A stretch of DNA of 64,000 nt from Boswellia sacra (lineage: Eukaryota; Streptophyta; Magnoliopsida; Sapindales; Burseraceae), in assembly GCA_013180625.2 (NCBI GenBank), contig SNVD02009593.1, positions 124,001 through 188,000 on the forward strand. Direction: 5' to 3'. The translations under genes and the position numbers were made by a program. Within the stretch, counting starts at the first letter, position 1. Each line of letters begins with the position of its first letter. This document shows positions 33,133-45,439 of the stretch, in pieces. The notes under the pieces were generated by a model. The model saw only the letters and a list, made by a program, of their open reading frames with translations. It was not told where the DNA came from and searched no databases.

Positions 33133-33429
33133 ATGTCACACCTCGGCCATACACCATTCACACCAGGCAAGTTAAAGCCACAAAAGTCCTCACCTTTCAA
33201 CTACCGCCTCCGCTCAAAACTCACCGTTTGGTCTTATTCCCTTCCTTCTCGTCTTCTTCTTCTTCTTCCTCCTATCCCCTCCTCCTTTCAACGCCTCCCC
33301 TCGCCACCTCACCACCCCTTTCAGACGATGCCACCGGGAAAAAACAACTCCGCAAATCTGCATGTCCCCCCTCACACCCGCAGGTTTTGTCAGCAGCCAC
33401 GTGTCTGTCACCCTAGGAAACAAGCTTGA
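33133..33429 (+). CDS. Unrecognised 98-codon ORF, possible first exon or remnant
   Basis: The ATG-started reading begins MSHLGHTPFTPGKLKPQKSS, then has a basic patch (NYRLRSKL) followed by a hydrophobic Leu/Pro segment (SRLLLLLPPIPSS), the layout of a type II membrane signal-anchor. After about 45 codons it turns low-complexity, and two other frames are also open. I do not recognise the family and see no following exons. It could be a degenerate first exon of a Golgi enzyme gene; that is a guess from layout only. Confidence 0.2.
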   Translation: MSHLGHTPFTPGKLKPQKSSPFNYRLRSKLTVWSYSLPSRLLLLLPPIPSSFQRLPSPPHHPFQTMPPGKNNSANLHVPPHTRRFCQQPRVCHPRKQA

Positions 33430-33845
33430 AAAGGGCACGACAAAGGTTACTCGAGCCAGCAGGCGTTTATATGATCGACGGAGACATCAATGATAAATCA
33501 CTTCTTAGAAAAAATTTTCCGAGTAGCTGGCTTGCGATTCCGATGAAATTGAAAACTAACTTCAAGTATTACACACAGCAAGAAAAAGATGGCAAAATTT
33601 TGTTCACCAACGTTTCGCTTATGAATCATCATTTTGCTCATTTTTTATTTTTCAAATCCAAAAACCTAGACTAACAAGTGGAGCACAATAAGAGAATCTT
33701 ATGTTACAAAAATTCTAGCAATGCCTATTGACTATTCGAGGTCGTACAAGCGACAACAATAATACAAGGTATTATGATGCATGTTGCTGAAGCTTGTAAG
33801 CAGAGCACCTTAGCACTTTACAGAAACTCTAAATCTTATGGAACA

Positions 33846-36756
33846 TCAGCTGCCATTGCCGATGGGCGCATTACTTAGATCCGTTTCATCCATCTTTTTA
33901 CACACGTATATGAAGTGAGAATCTGGATCTTCCAAAACAAAGTCTGAAGGAAGAAGGCCCTTTTCAGTGATGGGAACGGGTTCTAGATATGATTTTGTTG
34001 AAGAACTACACCCTCCTGCTTTTTCAAATCCTGGTCTGGCTGCAAATGAGCGACAAAAGGATGTCAAAACAAGAACTCGTTTGCTTTCTCTCAATGTGCA
34101 ATACAACGCTGTAAACAGTAATTAATAAAATCAAAATGTACAAGACAAAAGAATAGATCTTAAGTCAGCAACAAATCAATGGACATCAGTCACCAAGGAT
34201 ACTCAAAGCACATATATTTCCTCAATGACAAGTTCTTCACATTCTTGTCTCATATAAATGCCACAGGATGAAACAGCATTTATCAAATGAGGTCCTAACA
34301 TCCATTGGGTTAAAACCCATTAAGGTCCAGGATAACCAAGCCCTTGTCAAACTCCCACTGAGAAAGATAGGATCCGAGGACCATAATAGGTTTGATTTGC
34401 ACTCCCCATGCCCATCCCATTTACTTTAACAAAACCACAAATCCCTTCTCCTGCTCTTTACATTCAAGTTTGTGTGAGCCAGGTTGACTCAATAGATCCA
34501 AAGATGTTATCGATCTTAGATCTCACTTCAATAAAGAAACCGTAAATAAAAATAGGGTAGACAATAATGAAATGCTCAAACCAAAAGCAATAATTAAAAC
34601 AAGATTCAAGTAGATACAGATAAAAGTAATCTCATCAAGTTATCTTAGTACCATTTACCTGAAAAAATTAAATAAATAATAAAATTAAAAAACAAATAAA
34701 GGAAAAAGGAATTTCATGAAGCAATATTAAGGATACAATTATATCTCTTGAAACTTCAATTGTACCAGCGGCAAACTTTAGATAACAAATCCAATATTTT
34801 ACTAAGACTTTGAATAGCTTTCCAAAATTCAAATTGATTACATTTTGCCTCAGACACAGAGAAAGCCTATGAAATATTCTTGATATCTTTGTGGATCGTA
34901 TCATCCACATAATAATAACAATAATAAACGGAATCCTAGATATTTGATATCTTTCTCTTTGAATGAGATCTCAATCCCAAAGATATGAATACTGTGAACA
35001 TAATACAAACTTAGGTTGTATTAAAAAAAATGTTAAGCAAGAACTTTATGGCCTATTTGATAAGAAAGGAAAAACAGTTGGAAAGAGAGGGAAGGTCATA
35101 AGAATGAGATGGACAAAGAAAAATAATTTAAGAAAATATTTTTCTAAATCCCAGTCCCCATATTTCTACCCATCATCAGGCAGAATCAACATGAGGAATG
35201 ATTTAATTAGAAAGCACCAAAAGGATAATAATCCCAAGCAATAGTAAACCATTTGCACAGGTAAAAGGAAAACGGAGTAGAAAACTTACGTATTATGTAC
35301 AATAAAATTCTCCAATTGTATACCGACCGGTTCAAATGAAGCATCCTAACTTTAGGATCACCATAGGTTATCTGTTGATAGCAATTAAGAACATATCATC
35401 CATTTGTGAACTATTACCAGAAAAATATGAACAATTACATAAAGAGCTTTGTCTTTGGGATTATGGTTACCAACATATAGATCCCTCCGGGTTTGAGAAG
35501 CCTACAGGAGAAAAAAAGATGATAATAAGTGAAAACAAAATATAGCAACTGAGCTTAGATGCACAAGCATGCACTTTTTTACATGCATGAACAGACCCAC
35601 AAATATGTTGAAGGCAGACAACTTTCTAATACTGATGCAGGGAACAGCTTTAATGGTTGTGCATAGATGACTGCATGTTTGATCGGATAAGAAAAACTGA
35701 AACTTTACATGCTCCTAAAAGATCAAGACCATCAAAATTACAAATTGAAGTAATTAAGTGTATTACCGGCTCACTTCACCCAGCATTCGAGAAGCACTAA
35801 TTGGGGCATCAGTGCCACACTAATTATAAGCACGAGAAAAGAGTTTAAGCATTCAGAATCCTCATTAGATTGGGCAAAAAATAACTGAAGATGCTAAAGA
35901 ATAAGCAAGGAATCATGAGAAGTTATAGATATTCATCTTACCATCAAAGAATCAAGAGTCCCTAGATTGTGGATCAGCAAGCCATAAATGTTGATTCAGC
36001 AGCAACAACAAAGCACCACAAAGAGCATACAAAATACCAACTTAATAAAACCAAAGTTGAAAACTTTAATTAGACAAAAATTAAATGCGAGATCAGGAAA
36101 GGAAAATACCTTTATCAATGACAGCATCAAAAGACTCATCTGGGAAGAAGCTCATATCCCTTACATCCATTTGCAAGTCTATTGAAATTGATAAAGAAAG
36201 AAAGAAAGAAAAACATGGAAAGCAATAGGCATGGTTACTTGAGAAAAAACAAATAGAGAAATTTCACAACAAGCAAAATGTTTCTTTAACAGGATACATT
36301 TTAGCTGAGGGATATACTCGTATTTTCTTCTCATCATCTCGATGGCCACCGAAGAAATATCAATGTTCATGATTTCTTCATATCCATCCTTCACCATGTC
36401 CTCCGACATAACTACAAAGCATCCAATACTTTCGTCCATTACCAACAAGCAAATTTTCACATTCAAATCAAAGAAAGAGCAAGTAAAAAGAAATAAAAAT
36501 GAGACAATTGATCAAATTTTCAGAAATTAATGAGAATTTAAGAAAAAGGACACGGAGAAAGTGAGAAATTACGGGCATTGCCACAGCCAACCATGAGGAC
36601 GCGAGATGACGTCGGGATGTACTTGCGAACGAAGGGACGAAGAGCAGAGTAACGCTGGTACCAGTCGAAGAAGCCAGCCTCCTGCACATAACGCGCGTCC
36701 CAGTAGAGCGCGTCGCCGTAGTTGTAGGTGTTGCAGGTGGAGACGTCCCGGTACAT
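33846..36756 (-). CDS. METTL13/EEF1AKMT4-like S-adenosylmethionine methyltransferase
   Basis: Eight exons join in frame to 248 residues: 36573-36756, 36298-36411, 36110-36178, 35942-35961, 35767-35819, 35471-35501, 35290-35371, 33846-34039. The N terminus ([35 protein letters not shown]) and motif I ([10 protein letters not shown], residues 52-61) are typical of the eEF1A-lysine methyltransferase 4 / METTL13 N-terminal family; further SAM-fold motifs are [43 protein letters not shown] and [11 protein letters not shown]. The C terminus has [20 protein letters not shown] and HFIYVCKK. Likely cytosolic protein methyltransferase; the substrate is inferred from the family only. Exon 4 is a 20-nt micro-exon. 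The start is the ATG at 36756. The gene is divergent from the glyoxalase-like gene, with about 1.17 kb between starts. Confidence 0.92.
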
Positions 36757-37079
36757 GATGTCGTCGGCTGGGTTGGGGTTTGGCTTGGTTGGAAGAATGG
36801 AAGGTCAAGATCAGAACCGTGCAGAAGAAAAGTAGTGGGGGTTTGGGAACGCGTGTGCGCGACTGTGCGTGTGGGTGAGTTTGTCGTTTGGAGGTTTCGT
36901 GGGGCCACGATTTTGTTGCTTAATATTGGCCTTGTATCTGGTTCAACTTGAACGTCAGTACGGAGCACTAAGTCAACTAAACTAAACGAAACTAAACTAA
37001 GTACTTTGTATGAAGTCTTGCAACTTTGTAATCTACAAATTTTGGATTTAATTACAATATTAGAATATGCCATGTATCC

Positions 37080-37923
37080 ATCCCAGTTTGCTCATTAATC
37101 CTTTTTTATTGTCTTAAATTCATTTTGCATAAAAAGAATGAGCCACTCACCATAAAATTTATTAATTTTTTTGCAATTTACCGAAATTGCAAATGTAAAT
37201 TATATTTTTTAATTAGTAGTGGTCCCTTTATTTTCTAATACTAGTCTCCTAAATTCAGAAAATCCATTCCACCACTCACCCTAACACCATTTATCTTTAA
37301 GATATTTATATCAACATTTTTTAAATTTTAGGTAATTAACTTTTAGATCCAAAGAATCAAATACTAGATTAATCTCTATATTTTAACGGAAATTCATAGT
37401 AACATTTTTTTTAAAAATTTGATTATATTAAAAATATAAGGGGGTCTGAAGGTCAATACCCCAAAGCTCATAGGTGTCAAAATTTCTTCGTTATCGCTTA
37501 GCCTGAGTCTAACTGTATCTTCTTTATCTCGAAATTTCGGGTTTGACCAAGGACAAGCTAACAACATAGAGTAAAGAATGGCCTTTCATAAAGTTCTATT
37601 ATTCAAATAAATTAAAAATAGCTTAGGAAATGAAACGGTTGAAGCTATATTCTGCATTCACCGCAACCAAAATGAAACTGTCGTGTGTGTAGACTGAAAC
37701 ATATAGGCGTCTCTAGCATGTAAGCACACGTAAAGCCGCCCATGCAGTCCACCACGTGTTATCTTCTATCTCCACTCCTTGTCTCCATCTGTCCGCCGCA
37801 TGCAGCTGTCACCCTAGCTATGGACTTCTAATTAAGAATAATCAAACAAAGCCAATTACTTTACAAATACCCCATCAATGCGCATGCATGCAGCTAGCCA
37901 AGTATTAATTTTATCACACTGCG
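37080..37923 (+). promoter_or_regulatory. Promoter region of the glyoxalase-like gene, with G-box
   Basis: A perfect CACGTG G-box lies at 37753-37758, about 170 bp before the ATG, in ACCACGTGTT. G-boxes bind bZIP and bHLH factors and are common in stress-responsive promoters. No clear TATA box; the rest is AT-rich and unremarkable. Confidence 0.5.
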
Positions 37924-38653
37924 ATGGGGAAAGACAGAGAGATCACTAATGGAGGCAGCCAGCAGCAGCAGCAGCGGGAAGCGGCGGAAGAGGAAAATAA
38001 AGGGAAAGACGAAGAGACAGAACTTCCTTTGATGGCACTGAATCACGTGTCAAGATTATGCAGAAATGTGAAGGAGTCTATAGATTTCTACACCAAGGTT
38101 CTCGGTTTTGTCGTGATTGATCGTCCAGCTGCTCTTGATTTTGATGGTGCATGGTTGTTCAACTATGGCGTTGGAGTTCACTTGGTGCAGTCTAACGATG
38201 AAAAGAGGATGCCTGAAAAAGACCATTTGGATCCCATGGATAACCATATTTCTTTCCAGGTTTTCTACTTCTCTCTATTTAATCCAATTTCTTCATATTT
38301 CTAGCTATAGCTTCTGTTCCACACGTATGTAGAAATATATGCTTAATTATCTTCGGTTAATTAATGAAACTCACGTACGTACATGACAGTGTGAAGACAT
38401 GGAAGCAATCGAGCGGAGGTTAAAGGAGTTTAACGTCAAGTACATGAAGAGGACAGTGGGGGACGATGAAAGTGAAAGCAAAATTGATCAGATGTTTTTC
38501 AATGACCCAGATGGATTCATGATCGAGATATGCAATTGTGAGAATCTAAAGCTTGTTCCTGCTGGTTCACTTGGCAAAATAAAGCTCCCATTCGACAGGC
38601 ATAACCCACCAGTTGAACTCAGGAACGGTGATGATGATGATGCAAACACATGA
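37924..38653 (+). CDS. Glyoxalase-I-like (VOC superfamily) protein
   Basis: Two exons, 37924-38259 and 38390-38653, give 199 residues. An N-terminal 35-residue Gln/Glu-rich tail precedes a vicinal-oxygen-chelate fold: LNHVSRLCRNVKESIDFYTK and VLGFVVIDRP (residues ~39-68), WLFNYGVGVHLVQS, DNHISFQCEDMEAIERRL (spanning the splice site), and FFNDPDGFMIEICNCENL. The pattern NHV...FYTKVLGF...DPDG..IEICN is that of the plant GLYI4/GLYI7-like subgroup related to lactoylglutathione lyase; members of this subgroup are atypical and true glyoxalase activity is not assured. Probably cytosolic. The ATG at 37924 is the first in the frame and follows a TATCACACTGCG leader. The Gln tract is encoded by CAG repeats. 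Confidence 0.9.
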
Positions 38654-39388
38654 TCAATAATATTAATCTTCACCAAATTTAATTCTAGTATTTTAAATAT
38701 ATAGGCTACCACCTCTTGATCGTCTGGCCGGAAAGGGTGGTTAATTACTCTTTTATGTTCCCTTTGATAAAATTAAGAATGAGACTTTGTACTTTTGAGT
38801 TAGGTTAATGTTTAAGTACTTGTGTAGATAGCTAGCATAATTTTATCCTCCGTCGTATGATTTTACTTTTTATTATCGTTAAAATTATTTAATATGTTAT
38901 TAAAGATGCATTATTGTTTAAGGTTGGTTAATTATGGTCATATCAAATGCATCTCTAGTCGATCTGCCCACTAGAAACACATTAATTTCAATTATTCAAT
39001 GCCTATTTATCATGTACAATTAGGAGGTTTAAGTCGAATTGGTGGGTGCCCTTATCAGTTTTCGAACTTGGGGCTTTCTTGGTGTTATTCGGCCAAATCT
39101 TAGGAGGTTGATAAAATTTTCCATTTATATTTATGGATTTTATTATTTGATGTCAGAATTTTTTTTTTGGGGGGTTACTGAATTTAAGATTTAGGATAAA
39201 AATGATGTTATTCAAGTGTGTTTCATTAAAAGTAACCTGACATGTTTAAAAGTGGTTTAACACAATAAAGAAATTGGACACCTATAATTGGGATAAAAAA
39301 GAATGCAGATCAGGGCGGAATCAAGAACCCAGCCCAATCAAGTTAAAAATTATAAGTTGATATAAAAAGTTTTAAATTATAACTCGTA
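38654..39388. other. 3' flank of the glyoxalase-like gene, nothing else seen
   Basis: AT-rich non-coding sequence between the glyoxalase-like stop codon and the second MITE; no ORF or repeat worth naming. Confidence 0.4.
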
Positions 39389-40081
39389 TGACGTGTTTGA
39401 TACGCGACATTATATAATATAGTATAATATTATATTATATAATATTATATTATATAGTACTAAAAATAATGTTATGTCGAAATCATATAGTGTTTAGTAT
39501 AATCATGTATTATATTAATTTGTAAAAAAAATAAGAATTTTTTTCAAAAATGATATACAAAATACAAAGTATAAATATATTTTTAGTTTATTTATAAAAT
39601 TAGTTATTTAGTAATTTATCGAATAGTTGCTAATTGTTGAAAAAATTATTTGGAGTCCAATGCTTCCACTGGACCTATTAGACAATTCGAGTTTATGGTG
39701 GCATGTTAGGTACCAATTGGTCTAATGATGGCAGTAGACCTCAGTGTCACCTAGTGGGGGCGGTGACTCCATTCATCCCTTCTTTATTTTTATAAAATAA
39801 AATTTAAATAAATTTGAATTTATAATTTATCTATTGAATACATCTTTATTTATTTTTAAAATTTTAAAAATTAAAGGTATTGTTGGATATATATAATTTT
39901 ATAGGGATAATTTTGATATTTCTTATTAGTGCTATACAATATAATGCTAATGTTGATACATCTAAGGGTTGTACTTTGTATTAATTAAAACTATGCTAAA
40001 TTAGCACCAACCACATGTATTACACTATTTAATACAATATAGTAAAATAATACTATACAGTGTCGCGCATCAAATATATCC
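39389..40081. mobile_element. Harbinger/Tourist-like MITE, copy 2 (693 bp)
   Basis: Alignable along its length with 11209-12067, including the shared blocks GGTACCAATTGGTCTAA and CACCTAGTGGGGGCG. It has terminal repeats around GTGTTTGATACGCGACA. The right flank is TTA and the left flank GTA, so the target duplication has decayed. It lacks both internal tandem duplications of copy 1. Confidence 0.75.
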
Positions 40082-40351
40082 TTATTTTTTAAATATATCC
40101 TTATTTTTAACAAAATTTTTTATCTATAGTATAGTTGGCCCAAATTTAAGAAAAATAATAATAAAATTATATAAAAGATTTATTCTAAGTTCACATCATG
40201 TCTAAGTTAAATAAAATTTTCCTTTCTATAGTCTTTATTTTCTTTAGCAAATTTCATCTAAATTTCAGTTTATTACAAAATACAACTTATTTCATTATTT
40301 TCACTACTTTTCTTTTAAATTTTTAATTTAATATATAAATGAAAGTAACAC

Positions 40352-40383
<32 letters not shown>

Positions 40384-41103
40384 ACACTTTGTTTATTGTG
40401 TGTGTGTGTACACTTTGTTTATCTCATATATTTAATTTATAAGTAAATTGTTTCATAATAAAATTTAATTATAAATTAAACATTATTAAAAAAAATTAAC
40501 CCACGCATGAAAAATTTATGTTATCCTTATATTATTTGTTGAAATATGTGAATTTGCAAAAGGATTGTAGTCCTGTGGGGCTGTGACGTGCAAAACCTTG
40601 ACCATCAAGACTTTCTTAATTAAATTATAAATCTTCAAACGGACACTTGTCATTAAATGATTGGAGAAGCTGACTAAGCACTCTGCTCGCACTTTAATTG
40701 AATAGATCCTCCGCAATGCTCACGCGTAACCTTTTCAAACCAATTTCCACATGGAAACGACTTCTTGTGTCCAATAAAAAAGAATTAACAAACATATTAA
40801 CATAAAAATTAGAGAATATTATTAATATTTATGTATATGTTTTACTAAATTCATGAAAAATGGAAGTGAAAAATTAGCCGCTTTTGATTTTCGAAAGTTG
40901 ATCTTAACTTTAATTAAATTATTCAATACATCTAACAACGTCTATATATATATATAATGTTAGTAGATAAAATTGGTTATTAGAAATACCACCTTTAGTT
41001 AAGTTGAATCTAATCAAGTGTTATCTTAATAAATTAAACAAAATCAAAGAAAAAAGTTAAAAAATTAAATTAATAAAATTGTATTGTAATATATCTTATG
41101 AGT

Positions 41104-41157
<54 letters not shown>

Positions 41158-41540
41158 TGACATATAACAAATAAATAAAATCACTTAAATTATTATCTAT
41201 TTAATAAAATTTGGTCACATATTGTAAAAGTTAGTTATAGTACATTAGAATCTGGACTCATTATCAAGAGTAAACTGAGTTTGTTCACTTGAGCAAAAAT
41301 TAAGGACATTTATGTCTATTCAATCATAAATAAAAGCAAGGGCATATACACCTGTCAAAATATCATTGGACAGTCTTGCAAAATCAATAACTTTCAAAAA
41401 AAAAAAAGAAAATACTTTGTTACAAAACTACCCTCAAGTGCAGTAAAAAAGAACGGCTCGTCCAACGTACCACACAAGAAAGAAGCACAAACTAAAAGCG
41501 AGCGCAGGCACAGCGTAACGGAATCCCCACTCCCTCAAAA
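40082..41540. other. AT-rich intergenic region with microsatellites
   Basis: No gene. It contains a (TA)n-(TG)n tract with a duplicated GTACACTTTGTTTA unit (40351-40422) and a long (AT)n run at 41111-41154. Confidence 0.6.
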
Positions 41541-41847
41541 ACGTAAGATTAAACTAAAAAATAAAAAGAGGAAAAAAAAAAAAAGAAAAAAGAAAAAATC
41601 GCACACAGAGAAACATCACACAAGGATAGATAGAAAGAAAGAAAGAGGGATCGAGTGTTACACGTACAACATAAATCTCTCTTCTTTCTTCTTCTTCTTC
41701 TTTTTCTTCTTAAAATCAGATCAAAACAAGCCCTAGAGAATTCCTTCCTGATTCAACTTCATTTCTTCTTAGATCCACTCTACAAATTTACATTCAGAGA
41801 TCAAAATTGGCGAGTAGAGAGATTTTTCTTTTCATTTATTTATAGCG
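41541..41847 (+). promoter_or_regulatory. Likely 5' UTR and core promoter of SEC31
   Basis: An A/G-rich tract (GAAAGAAAGAAAGAGGG, 41634-41650) and then a CTT-repeat pyrimidine tract (41678-41710) lie directly before the ATG at 41848. Such CT/GA-rich leaders are common in plant housekeeping genes that lack a TATA box. Confidence 0.45.
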
Positions 41848-44800
41848 ATGGCGTGTATAAAGGGGGTGAATCGATCGGCGTCGGTGGCGTTGGCGCCGGA
41901 TGCGCCATACATGGCTGCGGGGACTATGGCCGGAGCTGTTGATCTGTCGTTTAGCTCCTCAGCCAATCTCGAGATCTTCAAGCTCGATTTCCAATCCGAC
42001 GATCGTGATCTCCCTGTAGTCGGTGAGTCGCCGAGCTCGGAGCGCTTTAACCGTCTCGCTTGGGGTAAAAATGGATCCGGTTCTGAGGATTTTGCACTCG
42101 GACTGGTCGCTGGTGGTCTTGTCGATGGGAGTATCGATCTTTGGAATCCTCTCACTCTGATCCGGTAGTTCATAAGTTTTTGTTGTTAGTTTCTTGGGAA
42201 TTTACTATTTCTGGATTTATTTTATTTTATCTGGTTTGAAATTCTTGTAATCTGGTGGGAATTTGCTACCTTTGGTGAATCGAAATTGATTGGTAATGAA
42301 TACAAATTTTAAGTGACAGTACTGCTGTAGTCATCGTGTTTCTCTAAGTTTGATTATTGGGTTTTGGTCCTGACTAGTTCTTATTTGACTATGGTAATGC
42401 TGTTGCATTGACGTTAGTTTCACTGAAATTTTTTTACTGTCGATTGTTTAGTTATCAGTGCGCAATTTATCTGAGAATTTATACTTCATTGAACGTTTGC
42501 AGCTAAACTTTGGGACACCAGAATCACTGATACAAGTTACTTGTCCAACATTTCTACATTTTTTTGGACATGTTTTATTTCTCTAGTTTAGTTTCAATAT
42601 TGTCAGGTTCTTTTTCTTCTATAAAATTATGGAAAAATGATAGTTATATTACTCTGTGGGTCTAAACATGTGAGGTTAACTGGAAATACTGGTAATTATG
42701 AAAACCTGAACTCCCATTCATGTAAATCTTTTTGCACAATGATCCATTAAATGGGTCTTCATGACTGTGCTTTGACAGAACTTAAATATTACCTGAAACA
42801 TTGAAAAGAATGTGAAACGAATCTGCTGCCTTGTTGTAGGGATGCTTTCCATTTATATTAGCATATATCGTGAAGCTCTAATTGATTTATTTGCAATGTT
42901 TGCTCAGTTCTGCTGGAACTGGTGGAAATCCTCTTGTTGGGCATCTTTCAAGGCACAAAGGGCCTGTGAGTTTCCCTTCTCCATTAGCTTGCTGTTGTCT
43001 GGAAGTCAGGATTGGCTTTCTCATCCTTCAGAAATTTAATTTGCTGATGTGACAAATTTTTTTTTCCTTCCTTTTCTTCTTTTCCTTTTATCTCAGGTTC
43101 GTGGTCTTGAATTTAATGCTATTGCCCCAAACTTACTTGCCTCTGGGGCTGATGATGGTGAAATCTGCATCTGGGATTTGGCAGCACCAGCTGAACCTTC
43201 TCATTTTCCTCCTCTCAAGGCATGTGTTCATCTATGCTTCTTGCTAAATTTGATTGTACCTCCTTTTTCTGGTTACTGCTTTAGAAACTTTTCTTAGCCT
43301 ATAACTATTAAATTGCTCAGAGATAGTAAATTTTGACTGATAAACATTATGATATTATAAACTGTAGTAAGACAGGAAGAGCTATTTGACAATATTTTTC
43401 TCTCTCCTTAAGTACCATCTTCTGATTTCAAGTGAATCTACAGTAGATTTTAGGCTGAAATTGCTAGTATAAGTTTCTTTTCTCAGCTTCCACATTGGCA
43501 ACACTGCTGCTGAGAGACCAGTTGAAGTATCCTTAGCAAATATATTTAAAATTCCAAAAAAAAAAAAACTGCCTTTGGTCATGACTTTGATGCTTATCGG
43601 CTCACTTCTGGTATATCAACCATGTTTTGGATGTTGGAATGCTTATTAATTTTAATATACTGCAGGTTGCAACACCTCTCAAAAAGTTTTCTTCATTTGG
43701 TTTTTGAATTTATATACTGCTGATATTGTATTATTTTTATGTTGGTTGGATTTCTACTGTGGTAATGAGATATTTTGGAGCCCAATTCAGACACAAAACT
43801 CTGCTTCTTTCTCTGTTGCTTCACGCTTGAGATTTTTCTCCTCCATTTGACTGTGTTTGTGATATTTTTATGCAGGGTAGTGGTTCTGCTGCTCAAGGTG
43901 AAATTTCATTTCTTTCTTGGAATAGCAAGGTTCAACACATTTTAGCATCCACTTCCTATAATGGAACAACTGGTGAGGAAAGAAAAATATCTTTAGTCTC
44001 TTTGTTATCCAAGTGTTCTTTTTGTTTGTGTAAATGAATGTTTTCTTGTATTGTCAGTGGTTTGGGACCTAAAGAAGCAAAAACCAGTAATAAGGTAATT
44101 GCTTGATTTTCATGTTTATTGTCTATACTTTCTAGATGTTTCTGCATGATGCTGTTGTTTTAAATGTTTAGCATAAATTGTAAATGACTTTGCTTCTGTT
44201 GTTTGTCAGTTTCACTGATTCAATTAGAAGGCGGTGCTCTGTTCTGCAATGGAATCCTGATATTGCCACTCAGCTTGTTGTTGCATCAGACGAAGATGCT
44301 TCACCTTCTTTGAGGGTAATGACTTCACCGATAATTTGTATTGATATTTCTTTTGGCCCAGTTGTAAATTGTGTTAACTTTTTATGATGTTTGGGATCAG
44401 CTTTGGGATATGCGAAATGTAATGTCCCCAGTGAAAGAGTTTGTGGGGCACACCAAAGGTATGACATTTGGAAAAATGATTAGCATTGTAAATTTATTGA
44501 CATTTTACCAATTTTCCTACATTCTTGTGATATTACAAATAAATGCTCTTGAGTGACGCTCAGATTTTTTTATCACTTAATTTATGTTTACATCTTTTTG
44601 ATGCTACATTCCTTCCACCACTGCTATGCATGGTCACCATTGTGTCATGCTAGTTAAACGCTTTCATATTACAGAGTACAAATATTGAGTTTCTTATATT
44701 TGACTGTTTATCTTACACCAGGTGTAATTGCAATGTCTTGGTGTCCCATTGATAACACATATTTGCTTACTTGCGCAAAAGATAATCGTACAATTTGCTG

Positions 44801-45400
44801 GGACACTAATACTGGTGAGGTAGGGGAGTTAGTTAGGGAGCATTGGTCTTCCTTTTATTTGCCATTTTATTTTTGTTGCGAATTACTTGGCCTTTATTTT
44901 TATTTAGCGGTCTTGACAGACTTTGTTCTGTGGTGTCACTTATTATTTTTTTTATTTTTAAAATTTTGGTTAGATTGTCGGCGAACTGCCAGCTGGCACC
45001 AACTGGAACTTTGATGTACATTGGTATCCAAAGATACCTGGAGTGATATCTGCATCATCATTTGATGGAAAAATTGGAATTTATAATATTGAGGTATGTT
45101 TATATTGATTTCTTGTTAAAGAAAGTATTTTGTTTAATTTCTTTACTATGAAAGGAGTGGATGTCTGTGACATGGTTCTGTCAAAGTCTTCTTACCAATT
45201 TCTGGACGTGAAAATGTTGCATTTGCATGTGTTCAACATAGGCAAATGGTTAATGCAACTTCTGATTTGGTGAATATATATTTTTGGCACCTTGTTTGGA
45301 ATATGTGAAAAAGGATGGTTTGTCTATGGTAGAAGGAAATCATGTTAGTCAATCTCTTAGGGTTGGTTCCAGTGGTAAAAAGCACTTGGCTTCAAGTATG

Positions 45401-45439
<39 letters not shown>

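Noticed and set aside
41832..42173. 113-codon minus-strand ORF opposite SEC31 exon 1
   Set aside because: Shadow of a clear exon; no family resemblance.
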